NCBI RefSeq assembly: GCF_028369105.1
Contig: NZ_JAQNDO010000001.1
Location: 7,844,501 to 7,908,500 of the forward strand
Origin: Polyangium mundeleinium
GTDB taxonomy: Bacteria; Myxococcota_A; Polyangia; Polyangiales; Polyangiaceae
Direction of reading: 5' to 3'
Length of the DNA: 64,000 bases
Within the stretch, counting starts at the first letter, position 1, and every line of letters starts with the position of its first letter. The position numbers were made by a program, and so were the translations under genes. The notes beneath the pieces are model-generated. The model worked only from the letters and a program-made list of their open reading frames with translations, was not told the origin of the DNA and did no database searches. Shown piece after piece: positions 51,949 through 62,925 of the stretch.

Positions 51949-53071
51949 CCGGAGCGGGGACGACCGAGTAGCGGCGCATGGACACGTTCATGAGCAGCGC
52001 GACGCACATGAGCATCGTGGTCACGCTGGAGCCGCCGTAGGAAAAGAGCGGCAAGGTCACGCCGACGACGGGGAGGATGCCGCAGACCATCCCTGCGTTG
52101 ATGAACGCATGCCAGAAGAGGATCGCGCCGCAACCGACGCCGAGCACGGCGCCGAAGCGATCCTTGGCGAGCGAGGCGATGCGGATCGACCACAAGCAGA
52201 GGAACCCGTAGAGCAAGACGAGCAGCACGCTGCCGGCGAAGCCCCACTCCTCCGCGAACACTGGGAACGGGAAGTCCGAGAACTGGTCGGGCAGGAAGTT
52301 GAACTGGTTCTGCGTGCCCTTCATGTACCCGTTGCCGAAGAGCCCGCCGTTGCCGATGGCCACGCGGGAGTGATGCGCGTGCCAGCCGGTCTTGAGGATG
52401 TCGTCCTCGGGCCGCAAAAAGACGGTCACGCGCGCCTTCTGGTAGTCGAGCAGGACGTAGTACCAAACGATGGGCGCCGCGGCTGCGACCGTCACGATGA
52501 AGGTGAGCACGCTCTTCCACCGGACCCGCGTGAGCGCGGCGATCATGAGGAAGACGAGGACGTGGATCGACGCGGTGCCGAGATCGGGCTGCTTCAGGAT
52601 GAGCAGCGCGGGCACGCCCGTGAGCAGCGCGGGGACGAGCAGGTCCTTCAACGTGCGCCCTTCGCTGCGTGGATCGTCGTGAAGGAACTTCGCCAGCGCG
52701 ATGACGAGGAAGACCTTCATGAACTCGCTCGGCTGGAAGCGGAAGGACCCGAACTCGATCCAGCGCTTGGAGCCGCGCAAGTCCTTCGCGAAGACGAAGA
52801 CCAGGATGAGCGAGAAGACGCCGAAGGTGTAGATGGCGTAGCCGAGACGCTCGAGGTGGCGATAGTCGATGGCGACGAGGATCCCGCCGAGGATGCCGCC
52901 GAGCACGAGCCAGTAGATCTGGCTGATGTAGAGCTCGGCGCGCACACCCTGGTAGACGCTCGTCGCGCTGTAGAGGTTGACCACGCCGAGCACGGCGATG
53001 AGCGCCGCAGCGATGAAGAGTGGCCAGTCGAAGTGATCCCTCGCCCGGGGCGAGACGTCGCCGCGAATCAA
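51938..53071 (-). CDS. rodA: RodA, SEDS-family peptidoglycan glycosyltransferase of the elongasome
   Basis: 377 residues, about ten membrane helices. Family signatures: GSKRWIEFGSFRFQPSEFMK, LLILKQPDLGTA, the extracellular loop with NQFNFLPDQFSDFPFPVFAE and the C-terminal GVTLPLFSYGGSSVTTMLM. It polymerises lipid II in the lateral wall together with PBP2. The TTG start overlaps the mrdA stop as TTGA, the last gene of the mre operon. Confidence 0.95.
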   Translation of the reverse strand: MIRGDVSPRARDHFDWPLFIAAALIAVLGVVNLYSATSVYQGVRAELYISQIYWLVLGGILGGILVAIDYRHLERLGYAIYTFGVFSLILVFVFAKDLRGSKRWIEFGSFRFQPSEFMKVFLVIALAKFLHDDPRSEGRTLKDLLVPALLTGVPALLILKQPDLGTASIHVLVFLMIAALTRVRWKSVLTFIVTVAAAAPIVWYYVLLDYQKARVTVFLRPEDDILKTGWHAHHSRVAIGNGGLFGNGYMKGTQNQFNFLPDQFSDFPFPVFAEEWGFAGSVLLVLLYGFLCLWSIRIASLAKDRFGAVLGVGCGAILFWHAFINAGMVCGILPVVGVTLPLFSYGGSSVTTMLMCVALLMNVSMRRYSVVPAPDRL

Positions 53072-55017
53072 GGCGTACCTCCACGATCGGGCTTCGGTTG
53101 CGTGCGTGCGCTACCGCCGTTGTTCCCACCGGCGCGCGTAACACGCTCGCGCGAGAGCTCGTTGTAGGCGCGGACGACCTCGAAGGCGACGGGGGCCGCG
53201 TGCTTACCACCGGCGCCGCCGTGCTCGACCAGGACCACGACCGCGACCTCGGGCGCGCGGGATGGCGAGTAGCCCGCGAACCACGCGTGCTCGCGGTTGA
53301 AGTACCACACGCGCTCGGCCTCGGCGCCGCGCGCGAGCTTGTGCGAGACCTGCGCGGTGCCCGTCTTGCCCGCCATGTCGACGCCGAGCACGCGTGCCTT
53401 GAAGGCGGTGCCCGCCTCGGAGTTCACGCCCGCGTAGAGCGCCTTCTGCACGAGCGAGAGGTTCTCGGGGCTCACGTCGATCTGCCGCCGCACGCGCGGC
53501 GCGAACTCCTGCACCACCGTGCCCGCGCTCGTCTCGACCGCGCGCACGATCTGCGGCTGGTAGAGCGTGCCGCCGTTGGCGAGCGCCGCGTACGCGAGCG
53601 CGAGCTGGAGGACGGTCACCGTCGTCGCGCCCTGCCCAATCGCCGCGTTGAGGCCAAAGCCGAGCCGGAACTGGCCCTTGTTGCGCAGGGTCATCCAGGC
53701 GCGCGTCGGCATGCGCCCCGCCGCCTCCGCGTTCACGCCGAGACCCGTCCTCGCGCCGAGGCCGAAGCGCTGCCCCATCTCGGCGATGACGTCCATGCCC
53801 ACGCCGAGCTCGGCCGCGAGGCGGTAGAAGTAGACGTTGCACGACTCCGCGATCGCCTTGTGCAGATCCACCGGTCCGTGGACGTGCGTGCACCGGAACG
53901 GGCGCTTGCCGAAGGTGAGCCCGCCGCGGCAGTTCGTCGCCGCGCGAGGATCGATGAGCCCCTTCTCCAGCGCGGCGAGCGCCGTGAAGGGCTTGAACGT
54001 CGAGCCCGGCGGGTACGCGCCAGAGATCGTCTTGTCCAGCGCGGGCTTGAGCGGGTCCGAGTAGAGCCTGCGGAACGCGTCGCGGATGACCTGCTTGCCC
54101 GATCCGCCCGAGAGCGCGTTCGGGTCGTAGCTCGGCTTCGAGTAGAGGCCGATGATGCGACCCGTGCGCACGTCGATGAGCGCGACGCCGCCCGCGAGCT
54201 CAGGGCGCATCGCCTTCTCGATCGCGCGCTGGATGTCGGCGTCGAGCGTGAGCCGCAGATCGCGACCCGGGATCGGATCGACGCGCCGCGGATCCTCGAT
54301 GATCCCCTCACCGCCCGGCCTTCGCCGTCCCCTCGCGTCGACGAGCACCTTCTCCCAGCCGCGCGTGCCGCGCAGGTAGCTCTCCCACGCGCGCTCGATG
54401 CCCGTCGCGCCGACACGATCGCCCTCGACGTAGCCCGCGCTGCGGAGCTGGTTCAGCTTCTCCGCGTCGACCTCGACCATGTAGCCGAGCGCGTGCGCGC
54501 CGACCTCTTCGTACGGGTAATAGCGGACCGGCACGGGCACGACGTCGACCGCGGGAAGCTCCGCGTCATGTGTGCGCAGCGTGGCCACGGCGTCGCGCGA
54601 GATGTCTTCCTTCAGCAGGATCTGCTGGCTCTTCCGGGGCCCATCGCTCGCGCGAAGCGTGGTGAGCAGCGCTTCGAGCCGCGCGCGCTCGTCCACGCCG
54701 ACCCCGAGGTACTCGACGAGCTTCGGCCAGACGACCTGCATGTCGATCCTCTCGGGGACGACGTAGAGGTTGTACGAGGGCCGGCTCGCCGCGAGGATCT
54801 TGCCGCTCCGATCGCGGATGAGGCCACGCGTCGTCGCGAGCGTGACGCGACGGACGATGTTCTCGCGGGCGATCGCTTTGTTGTCGTCGCCCTCGATGAT
54901 CTGGAGCAGGAACAGGCGCCCGATGAGGATGAGCTGGAGCACCACCATCGCGAGCGCGATCCAGCGGAAGCGGCGCCTGAACTCGCTGACGTCGGAGCGC
55001 TGAACGACGAGGCTCAT
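53068..55017 (-). CDS. mrdA: PBP2 (MrdA), elongation-specific class B penicillin-binding protein
   Basis: 649 residues. N-terminal membrane anchor (IALAMVVLQLILIGRLFLLQ), a PBP dimer domain with RDRSGKILAASRPSYNLYVV, and the transpeptidase domain: SxxK in PPGSTFKPFTAL (catalytic Ser339), SxN in AESCNVYFYRLA, and KTG (551-553) in AGKTGTAQV. Cross-links new peptidoglycan during side-wall growth, as partner of RodA. The start overlaps mreD as ATGA. Confidence 0.95.
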   Translation of the reverse strand: MSLVVQRSDVSEFRRRFRWIALAMVVLQLILIGRLFLLQIIEGDDNKAIARENIVRRVTLATTRGLIRDRSGKILAASRPSYNLYVVPERIDMQVVWPKLVEYLGVGVDERARLEALLTTLRASDGPRKSQQILLKEDISRDAVATLRTHDAELPAVDVVPVPVRYYPYEEVGAHALGYMVEVDAEKLNQLRSAGYVEGDRVGATGIERAWESYLRGTRGWEKVLVDARGRRRPGGEGIIEDPRRVDPIPGRDLRLTLDADIQRAIEKAMRPELAGGVALIDVRTGRIIGLYSKPSYDPNALSGGSGKQVIRDAFRRLYSDPLKPALDKTISGAYPPGSTFKPFTALAALEKGLIDPRAATNCRGGLTFGKRPFRCTHVHGPVDLHKAIAESCNVYFYRLAAELGVGMDVIAEMGQRFGLGARTGLGVNAEAAGRMPTRAWMTLRNKGQFRLGFGLNAAIGQGATTVTVLQLALAYAALANGGTLYQPQIVRAVETSAGTVVQEFAPRVRRQIDVSPENLSLVQKALYAGVNSEAGTAFKARVLGVDMAGKTGTAQVSHKLARGAEAERVWYFNREHAWFAGYSPSRAPEVAVVVLVEHGGAGGKHAAPVAFEVVRAYNELSRERVTRAGGNNGGSARTQPKPDRGGTP

Positions 55018-55541
55018 CGCTGACCTCCTTCCCCGGGTCTCGGCACGTTGATGGTCGCTTGATGCACGCGCTCGGCGAGGCTGAAGACGAGTGGCGCGAA
55101 GATCGCTGTGCCGATCGCGTGCGGCGCGACGAGCGTCGCCAGCGCGCGCGGCCTCGCCGTGTCGGTCCCGAAGATCGCCGTCAGCACGATGATGAGCACG
55201 CCTTCGAGCAGCGCGAAGGCGAAGGCGAGCGCGACCTTGGTGAGGAGCGTCTGCGCGGCGAGGCGCACGCCCGCGGCGCGCGCGACGACGAACGTGGCGA
55301 CCGTGATGAAGGTGAACAGACCGATGGGCGCGGCCGAAAACAGATCGAGCAGGTAGCCGAGCAAGAACGCGAGCGCCGCGCCGCGGGCGATCGAGTACTC
55401 GTGCACGCCCATGAACACCACGAGCGGCAGGAGCAGGCTCGGCGTGATCCCCGCGATCTGCAGCCGCCCGATCAGCCGGTAGAGGTTCGACTGGATGACG
55501 AGAAGGGCGATGCCGACAGCGAGAAATGCGGTGTTTCGCAT
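55014..55541 (-). CDS. mreD: MreD, rod-shape-determining membrane protein
   Basis: 175 residues with about five hydrophobic helices (FLAVGIALLVIQSNLYRLIG, LLLPLVVFMGVHEYSIARGA, ALAFLLGYLLDLFSAAPIGL). Size and position, 24 nt after mreC and before mrdA, fit MreD, which anchors MreB/MreC to the membrane. Sequence conservation of MreD is low, so context carries much of the call. Confidence 0.88.
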   Translation of the reverse strand: MRNTAFLAVGIALLVIQSNLYRLIGRLQIAGITPSLLLPLVVFMGVHEYSIARGAALAFLLGYLLDLFSAAPIGLFTFITVATFVVARAAGVRLAAQTLLTKVALAFAFALLEGVLIIVLTAIFGTDTARPRALATLVAPHAIGTAIFAPLVFSLAERVHQATINVPRPGEGGQR

Positions 55542-55565
55542 CGTCCTCTCTCCTCCCCTCCGACC

Positions 55566-56453
55566 TTACCGCCGCGGCGTGGAAGAGCCAGCCGCGCCTG
55601 GCGTGGGCGCCTGGGGCTGGGCCTCCTCCGGAGGCGCGGAGGTGACGATGAGCACCTCTTCGAGCCGCGAGAAATCCACGGCAGGCGTCGCGTAGACCTG
55701 CTGGTAGATGCCGAAGTCCCGCTTCACGACCTGCGTCACCTTGCCGACGGGAATGCCCTTCGGATACCGCTTCCCGACGCCGCTCGTGACGAGCAGATCG
55801 CCGACCTCCACCTCGTCGGTGCGCTGCACGTACTCCACGCTGCAGAGGTACTTCGCCTCGTCGCCCGTCCCGCGGACGAACCCACGCGCGCCCGTCCGCT
55901 GCACGACGACGTCGACGCCGCTGCCCGCGTCGACGATGAGCCGCACGTCGATCGTGTCGCCCGAGACCTTGAGCGTCGTGCCCACGACGCCGTCGGGCGA
56001 GATCACGGGCTGGCTCGGCCTGACGTCGTTCGATTCGCTGTCGAGGGTGACGCGCGCGACGCGGAAGAACTCGTTCGTGTTCTTGCCCGTGACCACCGCG
56101 CTCACGACGTCGGTGCGGACGCTCGTGCGCAGATCGAGCAGGCGCCGGAGCCTCCGGTTCTCCTCTTCGAGCGACTCGAGCTTGCGCACACGCTCGCGGA
56201 GGCGCGCGTTCTGTGAGGCGATGCGCGCGTTGTCCTCCTTGACGTCGACCAGGTAGATGTAGTCGCCCCAGATGTTCGAGAGCCCGCGCGCGAGCGTCGC
56301 CGCGGCGTACTGGAGGGGCGTGGCGATCCGGACGATCACCTTGTCGGCGCCCGTGACCTTCCCGGGATCACGCATGCTGGCCCGGAGGAACCAGAACGGC
56401 ACCGCCAGGGCGAGCAGGACGATGGCCAGGTCGCGGTATCGCTTGAAGTTCAT
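55566..56453 (-). CDS. mreC: MreC, periplasmic rod-shape scaffold protein
   Basis: 295 residues. N-terminal membrane helix (LAIVLLALAVPFWFLRA), a coiled coil (about 75-110, ARIASQNARLRERVRKLESL), then two beta-barrel halves (VVTGKNTNEFFRVARVTLDS, GVVGTTLKVSGDTIDVRLIV, VGDLLVTSGVGKRYPKGIPV). ATG 56453 places the helix right at the N-terminus as in other MreC; a GTG at 56528 would add 25 residues. The C-terminus is Pro/Ala rich. 123 nt separate it from mreB. Confidence 0.93.
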   Translation of the reverse strand: MNFKRYRDLAIVLLALAVPFWFLRASMRDPGKVTGADKVIVRIATPLQYAAATLARGLSNIWGDYIYLVDVKEDNARIASQNARLRERVRKLESLEEENRRLRRLLDLRTSVRTDVVSAVVTGKNTNEFFRVARVTLDSESNDVRPSQPVISPDGVVGTTLKVSGDTIDVRLIVDAGSGVDVVVQRTGARGFVRGTGDEAKYLCSVEYVQRTDEVEVGDLLVTSGVGKRYPKGIPVGKVTQVVKRDFGIYQQVYATPAVDFSRLEEVLIVTSAPPEEAQPQAPTPGAAGSSTPRR

Positions 56454-56576
56454 GCGTCGAGCGGCGAGGCCGCCGGGAAAGCGGCTCGGATCACGCGGGA
56501 GAGGTCCCCGCTCTTCCCTCGATGCCACGAGAGACGCGCGGACGCTACCTGCACACGCGCTCCGGTCAACAGGCTG

Positions 56577-57683
<1,107 letters not shown>

Positions 57684-57753
57684 CTATCATCCATGGTGGG
57701 TGGTCGCAACGAGAGCACCTGCTCAGGTCGGGCACACCCGTTCAGCAGCAAGC

Positions 57754-57790
57754 ACGGGTGAACCCATGGCCATGCCATGGATCCACCCGT
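57754..57790. terminator. Imperfect hairpin downstream of rpmG
   Basis: ACGGGTG (57754-57760) pairs with CACCCGT (57784-57790), and the inner CCATGG blocks (57764-57769 and 57775-57780) pair as well, giving a stem of about 16 bp with two mismatches and a 5-nt loop. It lies 43 nt after the rpmG stop on the minus strand and before mreB. There is no T-run. The rest of the 221-nt gap 57612-57832 shows no gene. Confidence 0.4.
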
Positions 57791-57832
57791 CAATCACGTT
57801 CGCACATGCACAGGCAGATCCGAGAAGGCCGA

Positions 57833-57994
57833 TCAGCCCTTCGAGATCTTGCCTTCCTTGTGCTCGTAGTGCTTGCGGCACACCGGACAGAACTTCTTGA
57901 TGACGAACTTGTCCGACATCGTCCGCTTGTTCTTCGTCGTGTGGTAGTTCGCCCGGCTGCAATTGCCGCACGTCAGCTTGATGATGTCGCGCAT
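57833..57994 (-). CDS. rpmG: 50S ribosomal protein L33
   Basis: 53 residues: [20 protein letters not shown] then [20 protein letters not shown] and [13 protein letters not shown]. Two CxxC pairs (CGNC, CPVC) show the zinc-binding C+ form of L33. GGAGAG lies 4-5 nt before the ATG. It binds near the E site of the large ribosomal subunit. It sits alone upstream of mreB, not next to rpmB or secE. Confidence 0.97.
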   Translation of the reverse strand: MRDIIKLTCGNCSRANYHTTKNKRTMSDKFVIKKFCPVCRKHYEHKEGKISKG

Positions 57995-58118
57995 GGCTCT
58001 CTCCTGAAACTCACCGGTTTCGCGCCGGCTCGGTCACGGGCACGCTCACGTGCGAGCGCGCTGCGAAACGCCGCTCTCCACAACCCCGCCGCGACGGGGG
58101 GGCCCGAAGGAGGGCGGT

Positions 58119-58146
58119 AACCTACGGAATTTCCCGCCGCTGTCAA
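58119..58146 (-). promoter_or_regulatory. Predicted sigma-70 promoter of rpmG
   Basis: Minus strand: -35 TTGACA (58146-58141, perfect consensus), 16-nt spacer, -10 TAGGTT (58124-58119). Predicted start near 58112, leaving a leader of about 118 nt. Confidence 0.6.
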
Positions 58147-58233
58147 CGTCGGCGAGCACGACCTTCGGCAAAGATCGCAAACGAGCCGTGACGGGCGAGC
58201 TCGAGCCGATGCTCGGACGCTCGCCCAGCCCGA

Positions 58234-59151
<918 letters not shown>

Positions 59152-59573
59152 CGAAAAACCTGCGCACCATCGATCCTAGCGCCTCGCCTTCGAGGCTCGC
59201 GCCCTCTTGCTCGCCTCGAACGCTCTCCCTGAGAGGCGCGTCTCGCATCACGATGGCGAGGAGCGTACCTCCTGGGACGAGCTACAGCCCACGATATATG
59301 GCCCACTTCCCGCGTCAAGGGAGCCTCTCGCGGCCCGTTCGTCCCCGCGCGTCGATTCCTCCGCGAGAGGCCCCTCGAGCCCCTGCCCGGCCCGCGGCAT
59401 CACCCCCTCCCCGCCTGGTCGTTCGCTCGCTGAAAACCGCGTCGCGAAGCGCTCTACGCAGCGAAAAAACAGGCAAAGATGCGCTTTGACGCCCGGGCGA
59501 CCGGGACGGAGGATCCGCTTGCGTCGCCAGACGTAAATCGTGTTACGACCCGTTCCCCGAGGTTCAAAACGCG
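59152..59573. other. Divergent intergenic region
   Basis: 422 nt between the leftward RRM gene and the rightward desaturase-like gene, with no supported gene. A sigma-70 promoter for the RRM gene is visible at 59291-59318. For the rightward gene only a weak TTGACG at 59486 without a good -10 was seen. The RRM transcript would have an untranslated leader of about 130 nt, as in many cold-induced RNA-binding genes. Confidence 0.5.
59291..59318 (-). promoter_or_regulatory. Predicted sigma-70 promoter of the RRM protein gene
   Basis: Minus strand: -35 TTGACG (59318-59313), 16-nt spacer, -10 TATCGT (59296-59291). Predicted start near 59284. Confidence 0.55.
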
Positions 59574-60458
59574 ATGGCGGAGCACTTCAACATCGAGCGC
59601 TTGATGGATATGTCCGGCAGGGTCGACCTTTCGGACATCGACTGGTCCGAGGTCCCGAAGCACCCGATGACCCCCGAGGCGATCCGTTGCCTGCGGTATT
59701 TCCTGCTGACGGAGAACTCGACATTTTTTTATGTCAAGGCCCTCATGTCCACGGACGCCGTGTACGAGGAGCCGGAGATCGCGCCTTTCCTCTGCGTCTG
59801 GATGTACGAGGAGGAGTTCCACGGACGTGCGTTCCGCAGCTTCATGGAAGCGCTGGGCGAGCCCCTTTCCCCGACGTACCGGCGCGACATGTTCCTGTCG
59901 CGGAGCCCCGGCGAGCGGCTCGACGAGTTCGGCCAGAACATGCTCGGGAAGATCTTCCCGGACCACTGGCCCGCCGTGCACATGACCTGGGGCACGATCC
60001 AGGAGTTCACGACGTACAGCGCCTACCAGGCGCTCATCGAGCGGATCGATCACCCGATCCTCAACAAGATCTGCCAGCGGATCATGAAGCAGGAGCTGCG
60101 GCACTACGCGTTCTACCGCGAGCACGCCAAGCGCCGCCTGCAACGCGACCCGATGACCCGCAAGGTCGTCTCGACGGCGCTGAAGCTCGCCTGGACGCCC
60201 GTCGGTGATGGTATGTGCCCCAAGGAAGAGGTCGTCCACGCGATCCGCTTCCTGCTCGACGGCGTGGGCAGCAAGTCGATCGCGCGCATCGAGCAGAAGA
60301 TCCGCGAGCTGCCCGGGCTCGAGTGGTTCGACCTGTTCACGAAGTTCGCCGAGCGCCACAACATCCGGCAAGCACCCGACGCCTGGTTCCCGCGGAACTT
60401 CCGCGCCAAGAGCCAGTCGAAGGTCGAAGCCGAGCCCGCGCTCTTCGACGCCGAGTGA
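59574..60458 (+). CDS. Acyl-ACP desaturase-like di-iron protein
   Basis: 294 residues, ferritin-like four-helix bundle. Two ExxH motifs typical of di-iron oxidases: EEFH in VWMYEEEFHGRAFRSF and ELRH in MKQELRHYAFYREHAK. Additional carboxylate ligands could be the Glu in LLTENSTFFYVKAL and the one in TIQEFTTYSAYQAL. The spacing fits the FA_desaturase_2 family, which introduces a double bond into ACP-bound acyl chains, but other ferritin-like oxidases share the pattern. Start ATG at 59574; CGAGG upstream is a weak ribosome binding site. Confidence 0.78.
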   Translation: MAEHFNIERLMDMSGRVDLSDIDWSEVPKHPMTPEAIRCLRYFLLTENSTFFYVKALMSTDAVYEEPEIAPFLCVWMYEEEFHGRAFRSFMEALGEPLSPTYRRDMFLSRSPGERLDEFGQNMLGKIFPDHWPAVHMTWGTIQEFTTYSAYQALIERIDHPILNKICQRIMKQELRHYAFYREHAKRRLQRDPMTRKVVSTALKLAWTPVGDGMCPKEEVVHAIRFLLDGVGSKSIARIEQKIRELPGLEWFDLFTKFAERHNIRQAPDAWFPRNFRAKSQSKVEAEPALFDAE

Positions 60459-60469
60459 GGTTCGACAGG

Positions 60470-60512
60470 TCCACGCGACGCGAGCCACGAACCGCGTGGA
60501 TCACGTCGCGTG
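60470..60512. terminator. Hairpin region at a convergent junction
   Basis: CACGCGACG (60472-60480) pairs with CGTCGCGTG (60504-60512), and an overlapping alternative stem pairs TCCACGCG (60470-60477) with CGCGTGGA (60493-60500). It lies between the 3' ends of the desaturase-like gene and lgt. No T-run. Confidence 0.4.
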
Positions 60513-60528
60513 ACGCCCGTGCGGCCCT

Positions 60529-61491
60529 CTAGCTCTCCTGCCCCGCCGCGTCGCTGCTCTCGCCGCTCTCCCCCGTAGTCGTGTTCTCCGCAGGGCGAGC
60601 CTTCTTCTTGCGCTTCTTCTTGCCAGCCGCGGGCGGCGCGCCGTCACTCGGCGCCGCCTGGTTCTTGGCGAGCACGAACGTGAAGTACGCGCCGATGGCG
60701 AAGAGGCCGAAGCACGCCCACTGCGCCGGCGTCAGCCCGCCGTACCGAGGATCGCCGCCGAGCATGCTCGCGCCCTCTTCCTCGCGGAAGAAGTCGAGCA
60801 CGAAGCGCACGGGCGCGTAGGCCATGCAGATGACGCCGGTGAAGTACCCCGGCGGCCGCGGACCACGACGCCAGAGCAGCGTGACGATGATCGCGAGCGG
60901 AATCGTCAGGACGAACTCGTAAAGGCCGAGGTCGTAGCGGCCGACCCAGCCGCTGCCCATCGGGTACCGAACCGCGAACCATGCGTCGGAGAGGCGGCCC
61001 GGATGATCGTGCACGACGGAGCAACCGGCGCGGCCGAAGATCCAGGCGATCGGGAAGGTCGCGACAACGACGTCCGCGTACGCGAGGATCTTCTCGCGCT
61101 TGATGAACTTGTAGGCGAAGCAGCCGAGGATCGCGCCGATGAACCCGCCGTAGCTCGACAGGCCATCCCAGAGCATCAGCAGGTAGAGCGGATCCTTCGC
61201 GACGCGCTGCGGGTGGTAGAAGATCGCGTCGAGGACGTGCCCGCCGACGAACCCCGCGGCGACGACCCAGAAGATGAACTCGTTCATCTTCTTCGTGTCG
61301 AGGTTGCGCTCCTTCGCGCGGTGCATCGTGATGACCGAGCCGATGTAGACGCCGAGCGCGACGAGCGTGCCGAACGGCTTGATCGACGGCGGCCTCGTCG
61401 CGTCGAAGAGCTTGCCCAGGACGGGGACGTCGAGCAGGAAACCGAGCGGGATCTCGGGGAGCGAGATGTAGGGGATCAGCGGCTCTGCCAC
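60529..61491 (-). CDS. lgt: Prolipoprotein diacylglyceryl transferase-family protein
   Basis: 320 residues. Lgt moves diacylglycerol from phosphatidylglycerol to the lipobox Cys, the first step of lipoprotein maturation in the inner membrane. Seen: IPLGFLLDVPVLGKL, the helix VALGVYIGSVITMHRAKE, GLSSYGGFIGAILG, and the catalytic loop FGRAGCSVVHDHPGRLSDAW where the usual GRxGNxxNxE reads HDHPG. YAPVRFVLDFFREEE matches the essential Arg region near the C-terminus. A Lys-rich cytoplasmic tail (GKKKRKKKARP) is unusual. GTG start. The HDHPG variant makes the exact activity less certain. Confidence 0.83.
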   Translation of the reverse strand: MAEPLIPYISLPEIPLGFLLDVPVLGKLFDATRPPSIKPFGTLVALGVYIGSVITMHRAKERNLDTKKMNEFIFWVVAAGFVGGHVLDAIFYHPQRVAKDPLYLLMLWDGLSSYGGFIGAILGCFAYKFIKREKILAYADVVVATFPIAWIFGRAGCSVVHDHPGRLSDAWFAVRYPMGSGWVGRYDLGLYEFVLTIPLAIIVTLLWRRGPRPPGYFTGVICMAYAPVRFVLDFFREEEGASMLGGDPRYGGLTPAQWACFGLFAIGAYFTFVLAKNQAAPSDGAPPAAGKKKRKKKARPAENTTTGESGESSDAAGQES

Positions 61492-61619
61492 GCGGACGTG
61501 CGTAGCGCAGCGCGCGCGCCGACGCCATGGACGCGCGCGCTGCGCCGGACGCTTCTGCGCCGGAGGCCCCCGCCCCAGCGAAGGGTGACGTCGAACACGG
61601 GCTCTGATAAGACCTCGGC

Positions 61620-62372
61620 GTGCGAGCGCTGTCCTTGCCCGGCTGCGCCTGCCGGGCGGCGTTCCAGTTCGGCGTGCTCTCGCGCCTCGTGGCCGCGGGC
61701 GAGCGCTTTGATCTCGTGGCGGGGGCCTCGTCGGGATCCATCTCCGGCGCGGCGCTCGTCGCGGGTCTCGCAGCCGTGGGGCCGGACCTCTGGCGATCGA
61801 TGGCGAAAACGCCCGTCGTGTCGCGGCGCTACCTGCGGAGCGAGCGGAGCCCGTTCGGGATGAGCGGAGTGCTGCGCGGCGCGCTCGAGCGGTTCTTGCC
61901 GGAAGAAAAGCTGCACGGGACGGAGACCGAGCTGCTCGTGGCGACGACCCACGCGCGGCGCTTCTTCGCGGGGAAGAAGGACGCGCTCGTGGTGCACTCG
62001 AACCACGAGCGGCGCGACATGCACGACGTGCTCGTGGCCTCGTGCTTCATCCCCGTCGTGTACGCCCGCGTGCCGCGGCTCGACGGAGAGGTGCACCTCG
62101 ATGGAGGGGCCGCGGACAACACGCTGATCGACGCGCTCGTTGCGCGCGGCGCGACGGACATCACGGTGATCTCGCCGTTCCCGGGCGGAAAGATCGCGCG
62201 CACGCTTTTCTCGTCCGAGGAGCCTCCGACGGCGCCGCCGCACGTGCGCCTGCGTCTGCTCTTCCCCGAGCGTCCGCTCAGGCAGCGTCACTTCGACTTC
62301 GATCCGGGACCCATGGAAGAGGCGCTCACGATGCCGCACCGCTCGGTCGTCATCGAGCCGAGGAGCCATTGA
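61620..62372 (+). CDS. Patatin-like phospholipase family protein
   Basis: 250 residues from a GTG start. Nucleophile elbow GASSGS (G-x-S-x-G) at about residues 40-45, catalytic Asp in LDGGAADNTLIDAL. The oxyanion loop (GCACRAAFQFGVLSRL) lacks the usual GGG but keeps Arg. A Ser-Asp dyad acyl hydrolase on phospholipids is expected. 4 nt before the molybdenum cofactor gene, so possibly co-transcribed by chance. Confidence 0.85.
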   Translation: MRALSLPGCACRAAFQFGVLSRLVAAGERFDLVAGASSGSISGAALVAGLAAVGPDLWRSMAKTPVVSRRYLRSERSPFGMSGVLRGALERFLPEEKLHGTETELLVATTHARRFFAGKKDALVVHSNHERRDMHDVLVASCFIPVVYARVPRLDGEVHLDGGAADNTLIDALVARGATDITVISPFPGGKIARTLFSSEEPPTAPPHVRLRLLFPERPLRQRHFDFDPGPMEEALTMPHRSVVIEPRSH

Positions 62373-62376
62373 ATTT

Positions 62377-62925
62377 ATGAGCACAAACCAACAACCCGAG
62401 GCCTTCAGGGTCGCCACGTTCACGCTCAGCGACACGCGCACGCCGAACGACGACGTGGGCGGCCGCCTGCTCGTCGATCGTCTGCGCGCGGCGGGCTTTT
62501 CCATCGTATCGCACGTGATCCTGCGCGAGGAGCCGGACGAGATCCGCGAGGCGATCACGCACGTGTGCGACGCGGACGCCGCGGACGCGATCGTGCTGAC
62601 GGGAGGGACGGGGATCGCGCCGCGCGACCGCACGATCGAGGTGATCGAGCCCATGCTCGACAAGACGATCGACGGCTTCGGCGAGGCGTTTCGCAGGCTC
62701 TCGTGGGATCAGATCGGGCCCCGTGCGATCCTGTCGCGCGCGATCGCTGGCGTGGTACGAGGCAAGGTGATCGCAGCGCTGCCGGGTAGCCCGAGCGCCG
62801 TCGAGCTCGCGGTGGACGCGCTGCTCGCGCCGACGTTGTCGCACGCGATCGCGCTCGCCTCGGGGCGGGGCGGCAAGCACGCCGCACACGGTCCTCCCCA
62901 CGGCAAGCACGGGAGAAAGCACTGA
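62377..62925 (+). CDS. moaB: Molybdenum cofactor biosynthesis protein (MoaB/MogA family)
   Basis: 182 residues. MPT-binding fold: FTLSDTRTPNDDVGGRLLVD, the GGTG loop in IVLTGGTGIAPRDRTIEVIE and ALPGSPSAVELAVDALL. These proteins adenylylate molybdopterin before molybdenum insertion; MoaB and MogA cannot be told apart by eye. A Gly/His-rich tail (GGKHAAHGPPHGKHGRKH) may bind metal. Coupled to moeA by a TGATG overlap. Confidence 0.9.
   Translation: MSTNQQPEAFRVATFTLSDTRTPNDDVGGRLLVDRLRAAGFSIVSHVILREEPDEIREAITHVCDADAADAIVLTGGTGIAPRDRTIEVIEPMLDKTIDGFGEAFRRLSWDQIGPRAILSRAIAGVVRGKVIAALPGSPSAVELAVDALLAPTLSHAIALASGRGGKHAAHGPPHGKHGRKH

Noticed and set aside
57723-57971. 82-codon leftward frame overlapping rpmG
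   Set aside because: It is out of frame with L33, whose 53 residues match the family along the full length.
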